From: Actinomycetota bacterium | Lineage (GTDB): Bacteria > Actinomycetota > Thermoleophilia > Gaiellales > Gaiellaceae | Direction of reading: 5' to 3' | DNA: 11,272 bases | Assembly (NCBI GenBank): GCA_019234175.1 | Contig: JAFALP010000294.1 | Span: forward strand, 1-11,272 | In this document: positions 1 to 6,657 of the stretch, piece after piece | Layout: each line of letters starts with the position of its first letter | Numbering within the stretch: position 1 is the first letter of the stretch | The notes under the pieces: model-generated | Told to the model about the DNA's origin: nothing | The model's database searches: none | The model's input: the letters and a program-made list of their open reading frames with translations, nothing else | Program-made: the position numbers and the translations under genes

Positions 1-2297
1 TCCGTCACCGAGACGAAGACCTGCATCACGCCGCTGCCCGCGTAGTGGTGCGTCGGCGAAGGTCCCGTGCCGGTCGTACCGTCGCCGAACGACCAGACGT
101 AGGAGAGCCCGTTCGTGTCGGAGGAGCCGTTCAGGGTCACCGACGGCTGGCCGAAGTGGAACGTCCCGGCACCGGCGGGCGTCGCGGACGGCCGCCCCAC
201 CGACAGCGCCGATTTCGAGACGACCGCGAAGGCTTGCTGCACCTGCGGCGCCGGCAGGTAGTCGGCGTTGCCGGTCTGGTTCGCGTCGACCGCGCACGTG
301 CCGATTCCGATGAAGCTCACGGTCGACCCGCTCAGCGAGCACACGGCGCTCGACGACGGGTCGATCGAGAACGCCGCCGGCAGCCCGGAGCTCGTCGAGG
401 CCGTCACCGAGTACGTCGGTCCGCCGGCCGTCGCGTTGCTTGGTGCTGTCGAGGTGAACGAGATGGTCTGCGCGCGGGCGAACCGCGTCGGGACGAACGG
501 CTTGGCGTTTCCGACCTGCACCGTCGTCGCGGGCGATGTGCCGGTGTTCCCGGCGGCGTCGGTCACGGTCACGGTCGCGGTCATCGAGCCGGTCTGCGTG
601 AACGTGTAGCTCGGCGCGGCAGAGGTGCTCGAGCCGCCGTCGCCGAAGCGCCACTGATAGGTGGGGAAGAACGTGTCCGGGACGCCGTTCAACGTGACGA
701 CGGGGGCGGAGAACTGCGCCGGCGCACCGAACGTCACCTGGCTCGGGTCGACCGTGGGCGCAGCGACGTTCAGCGTTCCCGATTCGCTCACGGTCACCCC
801 GACGGGGGGCGAGACTGCGCTCGCGCCCGTGCTCTGGTCGGTGACCCTGACCGTCACCTTGTAGATCGCAGACGACGTCGGCCCCAGACACCCACCTGTC
901 GGCTGGCACGCGTACGTGTGCGAGATGCTCGAGGAGCCCGTCGGCTGCTGCGCGCTGCCGTCGCCGAAGTCCCACTGGTAGGTCAGCGGGCCCGCGTCGG
1001 GACTGCCGTTCAGCGAGACCGACCGGACCGAGAACTGCGCGGGTTGCCCGACGAGTGGAATGCCGGGCGAGAAGGTCGGCTGCGCCACGGTCATGCCGTT
1101 CGCCGAGTTCACCTGGACGAGCAGCGTCTGCGACGACGCCGTCGTTCCGTGCGAGGCGCCCGCCGGCTTGTCGGTGACCGACACCGCGACCGCGTACGTC
1201 CCGGGTTGGCGGTAGGAGTAGACGGGTGCCGGCAACGTGCTCGATCCGCCGTCGCCGAAGCTCCACCGGTACGTGAGGGCGTTCGGGTCCGGCGCGCCGT
1301 TCAGAGTCGCACCGGTGGTGAACGTGAGCGGCATGCCTGCGACCACACCGGTCGTCGCAGCCGTCGCCGGCGACACCGCGGGCGTCGCAACCGTGAGCGT
1401 CGGCGGGGTCACCGTGACGGAGACCGGCGCGGACATTCCGTAGCCGCCGCCCTGGTCGACGACGCTGACCGAGGCCGCGAAGCTGCCGCCCTCGCCGAAG
1501 ACGTGCGTCGCAGTCGGCGTCGTAGTCGACACGGGCGGGGTTCCGTCGCCGAAGTCCCACTCGTACTGGAGCGGCGGTGCGAACGACGGCGCGCCCGCGG
1601 CGGCCGTCACCGCCGCGGGCAGGGAGAAGGTGACCGCCGCAGTGCCGGCAGCGACGACTGCGGGCGCCGCGACCGGTGTCGGGACGACGAGCGTCGGCGC
1701 CTTGGGCGTATCGACGCTGATCGCCCAGCCGGACGGACACGAGAACCAGTTCTGTCCGGAGTCGTCCGGTTTGGTCGGGTCGACGAACCACGACACACCC
1801 GGCACGGCGTTCGGGAGGATGAAGACAGCGGCCCTCGATGTGTCTGCGATCTGGCCCGCGTTCAACGTCACCGGCTGGAACGGGCGCTTGTCGCCGGCGG
1901 CGTAGTTGACGTCGCCGCCGACGCAGGAGATCTGCATTCCCGCCACGGCGCCCTGCTCCGCAGGCGTGATGCCGGCGAGCCGGAGGATCGCCTCCGCGTC
2001 GATCCCCTGCGGCCCGGACACGAAGGGAAACTGGGGCGGCACTCCGCCCGGAATGCTCGCGACGGAATGGTCGATCGCCGCGCACGTGAACGCCGGGATC
2101 GTCGTCGACACGGCGCTGTGGGTGAACGTGAACGTGACGGGCCCGTCCGAGCCCACACCCGGAACCTGCGTGACCGCCTGGCAGTTCCACGGAAACGCGC
2201 GCGCCCCGTCGGACGGAACGAGAAACAGACCGGCGACGACCCCAAGGAACACCCCGAACCGCAGCAGCCGTTGCCGGCGCAGGCCCGCGCGGATCAC
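1..2297 (-). CDS. Secreted multi-PKD-domain protein (C-terminus beyond left edge)
   Basis: A Sec-exported surface or secreted protein; 765 codons are visible and the C-terminus lies outside the window. The start is a GTG at 2297-2295 that overlaps the TGA of the DUF2149 gene (GTGA), implying translational coupling. Residues 1-34 form a signal peptide: basic RRQR, hydrophobic core FGVFLGVVAGLFL, and an ARA-type cleavage site before FPWNC. Residues about 35-190 are a cysteine-containing N-terminal region I do not recognise. Five PKD signatures follow (WDFGDG, WSFGDG, WDFGDG, WRFGDG, WSFGDG), starting near residues 247, 345, 442, 549 and 735, so the spacing is about 97-107 residues except for the last. 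That wider gap holds an Ig-like module (about 604-690, containing GLPAAFSIDPSSSAVCS) of a kind common in actinobacterial surface proteins. PKD domains usually mediate protein or carbohydrate binding or act as spacers. Export and the PKD domains are clear; the ligand and any C-terminal anchor cannot be seen. Confidence 0.9.
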   Translation of the reverse strand, partial: MIRAGLRRQRLLRFGVFLGVVAGLFLVPSDGARAFPWNCQAVTQVPGVGSDGPVTFTFTHSAVSTTIPAFTCAAIDHSVASIPGGVPPQFPFVSGPQGIDAEAILRLAGITPAEQGAVAGMQISCVGGDVNYAAGDKRPFQPVTLNAGQIADTSRAAVFILPNAVPGVSWFVDPTKPDDSGQNWFSCPSGWAISVDTPKAPTLVVPTPVAAPAVVAAGTAAVTFSLPAAVTAAAGAPSFAPPLQYEWDFGDGTPPVSTTTPTATHVFGEGGSFAASVSVVDQGGGYGMSAPVSVTVTPPTLTVATPAVSPATAATTGVVAGMPLTFTTGATLNGAPDPNALTYRWSFGDGGSSTLPAPVYSYRQPGTYAVAVSVTDKPAGASHGTTASSQTLLVQVNSANGMTVAQPTFSPGIPLVGQPAQFSVRSVSLNGSPDAGPLTYQWDFGDGSAQQPTGSSSISHTYACQPTGGCLGPTSSAIYKVTVRVTDQSTGASAVSPPVGVTVSESGTLNVAAPTVDPSQVTFGAPAQFSAPVVTLNGVPDTFFPTYQWRFGDGGSSTSAAPSYTFTQTGSMTATVTVTDAAGNTGTSPATTVQVGNAKPFVPTRFARAQTISFTSTAPSNATAGGPTYSVTASTSSGLPAAFSIDPSSSAVCSLSGSTVSFIGIGTCAVDANQTGNADYLPAPQVQQAFAVVSKSALSVGRPSATPAGAGTFHFGQPSVTLNGSSDTNGLSYVWSFGDGTTGTGPSPTHHYAGSGVMQVFVSVT

Positions 2298-2590
2298 TTC
2301 TTCTTCACGAACACGAGCGAGCCGTCGGGGAGCTGGTACACCGTCCCGACACTCTTCCCGTTCCGGACCATCACCTTCGTCGTGCTCGGCGTGATCGGAA
2401 CGACCTGCTGCTTCTTGCTCACCTTCGTCGCCTGCTGCTTCGTCGTCGGCACGGCTGCCTTCTGGATGAGCAGGTGGGTCAGGTTGTGCGCTTCGAGCGC
2501 TGCGATCAGGAACGCAACCGCGAGCACGATCCCGAGGTCGAACATGTTCACGAGGCCGTCGAGGGGATCGCCGGCGCGGTCGGAGCGCAT
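2294..2590 (-). CDS. DUF2149 single-pass membrane protein, possible ExbD/TolR-like partner
   Basis: A 98-residue protein matching the DUF2149 pattern: an N-terminal DPLDGLVNMFD motif, one transmembrane segment (about residues 17-36, FDLGIVLAVAFLIAAL), a Lys/Thr-rich linker (44-77) and a C-terminal motif VGTVYQLPDGSLVFVKKK. DUF2149 has no established biochemical role that I know of. Gene order (directly after an ExbB/MotA-like channel gene, whose stop is 29 bp upstream) and an Asn15/Asp18 pair at the head of the only membrane helix recall ExbD/TolR. There a short N-terminus leads into one helix with an essential Asp and then an extracytoplasmic domain, so a proton-channel partner role is a reasonable inference. 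The start at ATG 2590-2588 has no clear Shine-Dalgarno, so translation may depend on coupling to the upstream gene. The stop overlaps the GTG start of the PKD gene. Confidence 0.85.
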   Translation of the reverse strand: MRSDRAGDPLDGLVNMFDLGIVLAVAFLIAALEAHNLTHLLIQKAAVPTTKQQATKVSKKQQVVPITPSTTKVMVRNGKSVGTVYQLPDGSLVFVKKK

Positions 2591-2619
2591 GTTCGCGCGC
2601 GGCCGGACGAAGCCACTCC

Positions 2620-3312
2620 TCAAACGAGCTCTCCTTCGAGCACCTTCTCGTGTTCGATCATCTTCACCGACGAGAGATCGATCTGCGCGGCGGGGTCGAG
2701 GAACGTCGCGATGACCTCGAGGTCGGAGAGATCCTGCGCATACAGCCGGTCGCGCACGAGCGAGATCGCGAATGCGGTCGCCCCGATCAACAGTCCGAGC
2801 ACCGTGACGCTGAAAGCGACACGCAGATTCGATGTCAGCTGCGCCGTGTTCCCACTCGCGAGCCCGCTCAGGGCGGGCGAAAGCGGGATCAGCGTCCCCA
2901 TCAGGCCGAGCGCAGGCCCGAACCTGACCAGCACCCGCGTCCGTTCCAGCCGCCGCATCGAGCGCAAGTCGAAATCCGCGAGGCACTTCGCCATCGAGCT
3001 CGAGGCCTGCGGCCCCGAACGCGCACTCGCGATGAGCTCACGTACCGCGAGCGGCATCGATGCACTCGAGGCGACGAAATCGAGCGCGCGCTCCGCACGC
3101 TCGACGTTTCCCTGATCGAGCGCCGCTCTCGCCGCCCTGGCGTTCCCCTGCAACACGAGCGGACTGCGACTGCGGCGGCGATACAACTCGACTGCGAACG
3201 ACCCCAACTCGGCGAGCACCAGCAGCAGCGCAAAGAGGGTCGCGATGAGCACGGGGTAGCGAAGCAGGTTCGCCACGTGGAACACGATGTTCTCGATCTG
3301 AGACCCCGACAT
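2620..3312 (-). CDS. MotA/TolQ/ExbB-family proton channel protein
   Basis: A 230-residue inner-membrane protein of the MotA/TolQ/ExbB superfamily, whose members use the proton motive force to do mechanical work on envelope partners. Three membrane segments are visible (about 18-42, 128-152 and 166-188). The first is followed by a basic stop-transfer YRRRSR and a long cytoplasmic helical region (50-127). The family signature is clear: FGPALGLMGTLIPLSPAL in helix 2 (Thr140) and AFSVTVLGLLIGATAFAIS in helix 3 (Thr170), with threonines and small residues facing the expected channel. A short C-terminal cytoplasmic tail completes the usual ExbB-like size. It is the first gene of a three-gene operon with a DUF2149 protein and a PKD-repeat secreted protein. 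No classical exbD, tolR, tonB or motB is present in the window. The ATG at 3312 fits with a purine-rich GGGGAGAGGG upstream. Which process it powers is unknown. Confidence 0.92.
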   Translation of the reverse strand: MSGSQIENIVFHVANLLRYPVLIATLFALLLVLAELGSFAVELYRRRSRSPLVLQGNARAARAALDQGNVERAERALDFVASSASMPLAVRELIASARSGPQASSSMAKCLADFDLRSMRRLERTRVLVRFGPALGLMGTLIPLSPALSGLASGNTAQLTSNLRVAFSVTVLGLLIGATAFAISLVRDRLYAQDLSDLEVIATFLDPAAQIDLSSVKMIEHEKVLEGELV

Positions 3313-3346
3313 CTACGCGTCACCCTCTCCCCGGTTCGCCGCACCC

Positions 3347-3375
3347 AGCCTAGTGCGAGTGCCGCCGCGCGGCAA
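3347..3375 (-). promoter_or_regulatory. Putative sigma-70-type promoter of the proton-channel/DUF2149/PKD operon
   Basis: On the minus strand TTGCCG (3375-3370) and TAGGCT (3352-3347) are separated by exactly 17 bp, matching an actinobacterial housekeeping -35/-10 pair. Transcription would start near 3340, leaving a leader of about 28 bases before the ATG at 3312. The rest of the 207-bp gap (3313-3519) holds the palindrome at 3472-3505 and no convincing gene. Assigned by eye, so moderate confidence. Confidence 0.45.
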
Positions 3376-3471
3376 CCACACCCTTCATCTCCCCCCGCGC
3401 GGCCTCGTTCGCGCAGGGTGCAAGTGGGCCATGCGACGGAGGGAAACGTGATGTGCAGGCTCGCGACGAAG

Positions 3472-3505
3472 GGCTCGGCGGCTCTTCCGGAAGAGCCGCC
3501 GAGCC
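3472..3505 (-). terminator. Perfect 34-bp palindrome, terminator-like hairpin after the 191-residue gene
   Basis: Two 17-base arms are perfectly complementary with no spacer (left arm GGCTCGGCGGCTCTTCC), centred at 3488/3489. The hairpin begins 14 bases past the TAG stop of the minus-strand gene ending at 3520, the normal place for an intrinsic terminator. No U-tract follows on the minus strand (CTTCGTCG), as is common for high-GC actinobacterial hairpin terminators. A dyad DNA-binding site or an mRNA-stabilising hairpin is possible too. It separates the upstream gene from the proton-channel operon. Confidence 0.65.
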
Positions 3506-3519
3506 TGTTGCCTGAAGAC

Positions 3520-4095
3520 CTAGTGGTACAGAGTGCCGAGGTTGTTCGCCACGCTGTCGACCGGCAGCGCAATCAGCCGCGCATGCTGTGCGTACACCTG
3601 CATGTCACCGGCTCCGACGACTCGGCAGCGCAACGTGGCGGATCCGGTCTGGGTGGCCGCTCCGGTCGTCGACGAGCCGATGAGGCTGGTGAGCGCCATG
3701 AAGCTCAGGTTCGCGATGTTGCTTCCCTTCGCGCCGGTGAAGTTCGCCTCTGCAACGTCCGGCGGTTCGTTCGGGACGCTGAGTAGGCAGGAAACGGACG
3801 AAGGAGATGCCGTGTAGTAGCTGCGCAAGCCGACGCGCGCGAAGACTGCGTAGGAAGCGCCGGCGTTGAGGGTCAGCGTGCCCAGACTCGTCCAGTTCCC
3901 GACGGGCACGGTGTCGGCCTGGAAGCCGATCGGCGTCGCGGTGTTGAGAATCGCCTCCGTGGCGGCGACCGACGTCAGCGCCGAAGCCTGTTGTGGATTG
4001 AGCAGGCCGCCGACGAGCAAGGCGGCCGCGGAACCGACGACTGCTGCGAGAACGAGGAGCAGTGTCGTTCGCCGTCCCGAGATGGTGCGGATCAT
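3520..4095 (-). CDS. Secreted or membrane-anchored protein of unknown function, beta-rich
   Basis: A 191-residue exported protein. The ATG at 4095 is chosen over an in-frame upstream start at 4143 because AGGAGG lies 10 bases before it and the signal sequence then begins properly. Residues 1-39 contain RTISGRR, a hydrophobic core (TLLLVLAAVVGSAAALLVGGLL) and an ASA site before LTSV, so it could be cleaved or remain as an N-terminal anchor. The mature part looks like a beta sandwich: alternating hydrophobic residues in NWTSLGTLTLNAGASYAVFARVG, two cysteines (Cys103, Cys157) that could pair, and a C-terminus ending in NNLGTLYH. The style resembles small secreted actinobacterial proteins with a 'rises from zero, C1q-like' strand pattern, but I do not recognise a named family. 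It has its own Shine-Dalgarno and a strong downstream hairpin, so it is probably monocistronic or the last gene after the LuxR gene. Confidence 0.85.
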   Translation of the reverse strand: MIRTISGRRTTLLLVLAAVVGSAAALLVGGLLNPQQASALTSVAATEAILNTATPIGFQADTVPVGNWTSLGTLTLNAGASYAVFARVGLRSYYTASPSSVSCLLSVPNEPPDVAEANFTGAKGSNIANLSFMALTSLIGSSTTGAATQTGSATLRCRVVGAGDMQVYAQHARLIALPVDSVANNLGTLYH

Positions 4096-4102
4096 TGGTG
4101 TT

Positions 4103-4111
4103 CTCCCTCCT
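4103..4111 (-). promoter_or_regulatory. Strong Shine-Dalgarno deciding the start of the 191-residue gene
   Basis: On the minus strand AGGAGGGAG ends eight bases before ATG 4095 (the AGGAGG core is 10 bases away). It is the best ribosome binding site in the window and rules out the longer in-frame start at 4143. Confidence 0.75.
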
Positions 4112-4167
4112 GCTCGATGTCCTGTTGAGGGAAAACCTCCCACCGCTGCTTGAGAAAGTCGTCAGGG

Positions 4168-4188
4168 GTTCGTACGCCCGTTGCGAAC
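4168..4188 (-). terminator. Weak hairpin after the LuxR-type gene
   Basis: GTTCG (4168-4172) and CGAAC (4184-4188) are inverted repeats that extend by a wobble pair and an A-T pair to about seven pairs around a short loop. The hairpin begins about 21 bases past the LuxR stop on the minus strand. There is no T-run, so this is only a candidate terminator. The remaining gap 4096-4209 shows no clear promoter. Confidence 0.25.
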
Positions 4189-4209
4189 GTTGGTGGAGAA
4201 ACTGCACGG

Positions 4210-4968
4210 TCAGTCTATGAACTCAACGGAATGTCGCTCGGCGAGGTACACCCGACGTTCGCGGTATTCGCGGATCGCCGCCTGCCTGTTCGCTACGCCG
4301 TACTTGCCAAGGACAGCAGAGATGTGGGCGCGTACTGTCGCCTGCTCGATTGCGAGGCGTCGTGCGATTTCGGCGGTGCTGAAGTGATGAGAGAGGTGCT
4401 CCATCACCTGCGCCTCACGGCGCGTCAACAATGCGTCCGGAGCGCTTCCGCGCTCCTCGTCGACTCTTCTGCGCATCGCTCGGAAGTCCCGTAGGAGCCG
4501 CGCGACCATCTGGCCTGAAAGAAGCGCCTCGCCGTCGAGGACCCGCCAGAGCTCCCCTGGCAATTGCTCGAGACGGCCGTCCAGCTCGAAGTAACCGACG
4601 GCGCCGGCGTCGATCGCGCCGATCATGTCGGGCTGACCAGGTTCGGCAACGACGACGACCTTCGAGTGCGGCACCATCACACCGATGGCCGCTGCCGCCG
4701 CGGTACGGTGCTGCGGCTGCTCGAAAGCGACCAGACAGAGGTCGGGCTGCAGGTGCATCGCAGCCTCGGTCGCGGAGGCGGCGTCGCTCGGCTCCGCACA
4801 GACATAGAAGCCGCTTTGGGTGAGCACCCGCCGGGCAGCAGACCGAAGGCGCTCCGCGTCTGCAGCCACGAGAACGGAGGCCGCGCGTGACTGCGAAGTC
4901 CCGCCGGAGCGAGGAGGCCTCCGCTCAGCGCCAGGGCTCTTTCCCCGTGAACCGTGCGCGCCCGACAC
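4210..4968 (-). CDS. LuxR/NarL-type regulator with a degenerate receiver domain
   Basis: A 252-residue cytoplasmic DNA-binding regulator. Residues 1-29 are a basic, Pro/Gly-rich unstructured lead; 31-150 follow the receiver fold; about 177-240 form a LuxR helix-turn-helix (LTRREAQVMEHLS, TAEIARRLAIEQATVRAHIS, LGKYGVANRQAAI). The receiver lacks the phosphorylation residues: in PDLCLVAFEQP the usual phosphoacceptor Asp is Ala81, the switch Thr/Ser after strand 4 is Ala (VVVVAEP), and the conserved Lys of GYxxK is Leu (GYFELD). It therefore probably does not respond to phosphorylation. No histidine kinase gene lies nearby. The GTG at 4968 is the first possible start in frame and lacks a Shine-Dalgarno; a shorter start is possible because the N-terminal 30 residues do not look like domain sequence. 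It begins 18 bp after the S8 protease stop, so it is probably co-transcribed with the protease and the polysaccharide ligase and may regulate this locus. Confidence 0.9.
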   Translation of the reverse strand: MSGAHGSRGKSPGAERRPPRSGGTSQSRAASVLVAADAERLRSAARRVLTQSGFYVCAEPSDAASATEAAMHLQPDLCLVAFEQPQHRTAAAAAIGVMVPHSKVVVVAEPGQPDMIGAIDAGAVGYFELDGRLEQLPGELWRVLDGEALLSGQMVARLLRDFRAMRRRVDEERGSAPDALLTRREAQVMEHLSHHFSTAEIARRLAIEQATVRAHISAVLGKYGVANRQAAIREYRERRVYLAERHSVEFID

Positions 4969-4986
4969 TATCGCATGAATAGTTAC

Positions 4987-6657
4987 TCATACATCCTCGT
5001 CGTCGTGAAAACTTTTCGTAAACGACTTGCCGCGCGCTGGAATGCCGCGTCGCGCGCTGAGCGGCGCATGAACCTCAGGCCCAGCCGCCCGCGAGCCTGC
5101 TTGCTGCGGAGGCACGGGAGCGGACCGAGCCGACAGCGGCCGAGGGCGGCTCCGAGAGTCACCGAGTCGCCGTCCGGCGGTTGTACGCGGAGCGGTCGGA
5201 CCCGCGCGAGCGCTCGTTGCGAGGCTGAACGAGATCGGGTCGTAGCGGCGGGCGAGCGCCTGCACTTCCAGGTAGTACGTGCCGGCGGCGGCGGCCGTGA
5301 AGACGAGCAGCCGGCCTCGCGCTGTCGCGAGCGAGCGGGCGACCTCGCGTTCAGCTTCGCCTCGTCGCAGATCGCGGGCGCGCGTCCCCGGCTGCCAGAG
5401 CAGCAGCGTCGCATCCGTCGGGTTCGACAGTCGTAGGGATGCGAGAAGGCGCTCGCCGCGACGAAGCTTGACGGCGAAGACGTCCAAGGGGTCGTCCCAG
5501 TAGTCGAGGGTGGCCTGAATGACCCGTGGAGGCTCGATGAGCTCTGCGCGTGAACCGGGGGCGTCTCCCACCGTGAGACGATCCGGCGGGGGGACTTGTT
5601 CGTCTGCGAGCGCGGTGAGCGCTGCGTCGATGTTCAGATATCCCCAACCGCTGTAGGCGTCGCGGCCCTTGCTGCAGAGCGCGCAGCCCGTTTTCGCGGT
5701 CGCGTCCGCGGCGGTCCGTTCGAGCAACCAGATCACCTGGTTCGGCGCGAGTTTCGGATCTTCCCCGATCAAAAGCGCGGCGGCGGCGGACACCTGCGGT
5801 GCGGCAAACGAGGTGCCGATTGCGTCGCGGAATGCGCTCGGGCCGCAGCTCGAGTATGCAACGCCCAGGCATCTCGGGGTTGCCAGACTGACGAGGTTGC
5901 GAGGAATCGTCGAAAAGATGTCGACGCCCGGTGCGACGAGGTCGACGTAGCGCGCATCCCGGTTCGAAAAGGTGGGGACGCCTCCGCGCGGGCCGTACGC
6001 ACCAACGCCGATGACGTGCGGGAGCGCCGCGGGATAGTCGGCGTAAGGCCAAGGTGTCGCCGGCGACTCGGCCCCGTTTCCGACCGCCGCGACGACAACA
6101 GCACCTTTGCGATACGCGTAGTCGATCGCCGCCTGCTCTTGTTCGGAATAGGTATCGAGCTGCTGGTTGACCGGATCGCGAACGCCCCCGAGGCTGAGGT
6201 TGATCACCCGTGCGCCGTTGTCGGCGGCCCATCTGATTGCCGCGACCTCGCCCGCAAGTGAGACCGAGGCGCTCGCCTCGACGACCTTCGCGATCAGGAG
6301 CTTCGCGTTGAACGCGAGACCTGAGATGCCTGCGCCAGCCGCGGCGATTTCGCCTGCGACCATCGTTCCGTGCCCGTCGGTGTCCTGCTTCCACGACCCA
6401 CCGACGAAGCTGCGGCCGCCGGCGATTCGGTCTGCGAAATCGGGGTGGCCGTAGTCGATCCCCGAGTCGATGATCGCGACGCGAACCGGGGCGAGAACTG
6501 GTCTCGCCGGCCAGAAGTCCCACGCCTTGTCAGCGCTCAGGTACCACTGCTCGGCGGCGTACGGTGCCTGGTTGCCGAAGGCCGAGGCGCGGGTCGCCGC
6601 GAACAGCGCTGCGAGCGCTGCAGCCAGCAACAGAGGCGACGCCGGCTGCCTCCTCAA
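4987..6657 (-). CDS. Secreted subtilisin-like serine protease (S8) with PPC-like C-terminal domain
   Basis: A 556-residue secreted peptidase. The start is taken as TTG 6657-6655, which overlaps the TGA of the upstream ligase gene (TTGA) and directly precedes a signal peptide (MRRQPASPLLLAAALAALFAATRASA, cleaved before FGNQ). Longer in-frame extensions run back through the ligase gene and are Arg-rich shadow sequence. The S8 catalytic triad is complete: Asp64 (VAIIDSGIDYGHPDF), His96 (DTDGHGTMVAGEI), Ser283 (GTSFAAPQVSAAAALL), with the oxyanion-hole Asn194 (AAVGNGAE). Cysteines 263/271 and 325/328 may form disulfides. There is no obvious inhibitor-type propeptide, only about 30 residues between the signal peptide and the catalytic domain. 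Residues about 375-480 resemble a pre-peptidase C-terminal (PPC) beta domain (WDDPLDVFAVKLRRGERLLA ... GTYYLEVQAL). The final 75 residues are Arg/Pro/Ser-rich with weak codon bias and may reflect a frameshift. Likely substrates are surface or secreted proteins. Confidence 0.94.
   Translation of the reverse strand: MRRQPASPLLLAAALAALFAATRASAFGNQAPYAAEQWYLSADKAWDFWPARPVLAPVRVAIIDSGIDYGHPDFADRIAGGRSFVGGSWKQDTDGHGTMVAGEIAAAGAGISGLAFNAKLLIAKVVEASASVSLAGEVAAIRWAADNGARVINLSLGGVRDPVNQQLDTYSEQEQAAIDYAYRKGAVVVAAVGNGAESPATPWPYADYPAALPHVIGVGAYGPRGGVPTFSNRDARYVDLVAPGVDIFSTIPRNLVSLATPRCLGVAYSSCGPSAFRDAIGTSFAAPQVSAAAALLIGEDPKLAPNQVIWLLERTAADATAKTGCALCSKGRDAYSGWGYLNIDAALTALADEQVPPPDRLTVGDAPGSRAELIEPPRVIQATLDYWDDPLDVFAVKLRRGERLLASLRLSNPTDATLLLWQPGTRARDLRRGEAEREVARSLATARGRLLVFTAAAAGTYYLEVQALARRYDPISFSLATSARAGPTAPRTTAGRRLGDSRSRPRPLSARSAPVPPQQAGSRAAGPEVHAPLSARRGIPARGKSFTKSFHDDEDV

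Noticed and set aside
45..2714. An 889-codon plus-strand open frame across the PKD, DUF2149 and channel genes
   Set aside because: It is extremely Arg-rich and has no domain; it is the antisense shadow of real minus-strand genes whose GC-rich codons leave few stops. The minus frame carries the signal peptide and five FGDG motifs.
2294..2986. A 230-codon reading of the DUF2149 gene starting at 2986
   Set aside because: The upstream 132 residues lie inside the channel gene in another frame and are Arg/Ala-rich noise; the family-like sequence begins at ATG 2590.
3451..3786. A short plus-strand ORF beginning at ATG 3451 with a GGAGGG-like site upstream
   Set aside because: It runs through the palindrome and then antisense to the secreted gene, with Arg/Gly-rich noise; no domain, and the minus gene is better supported.
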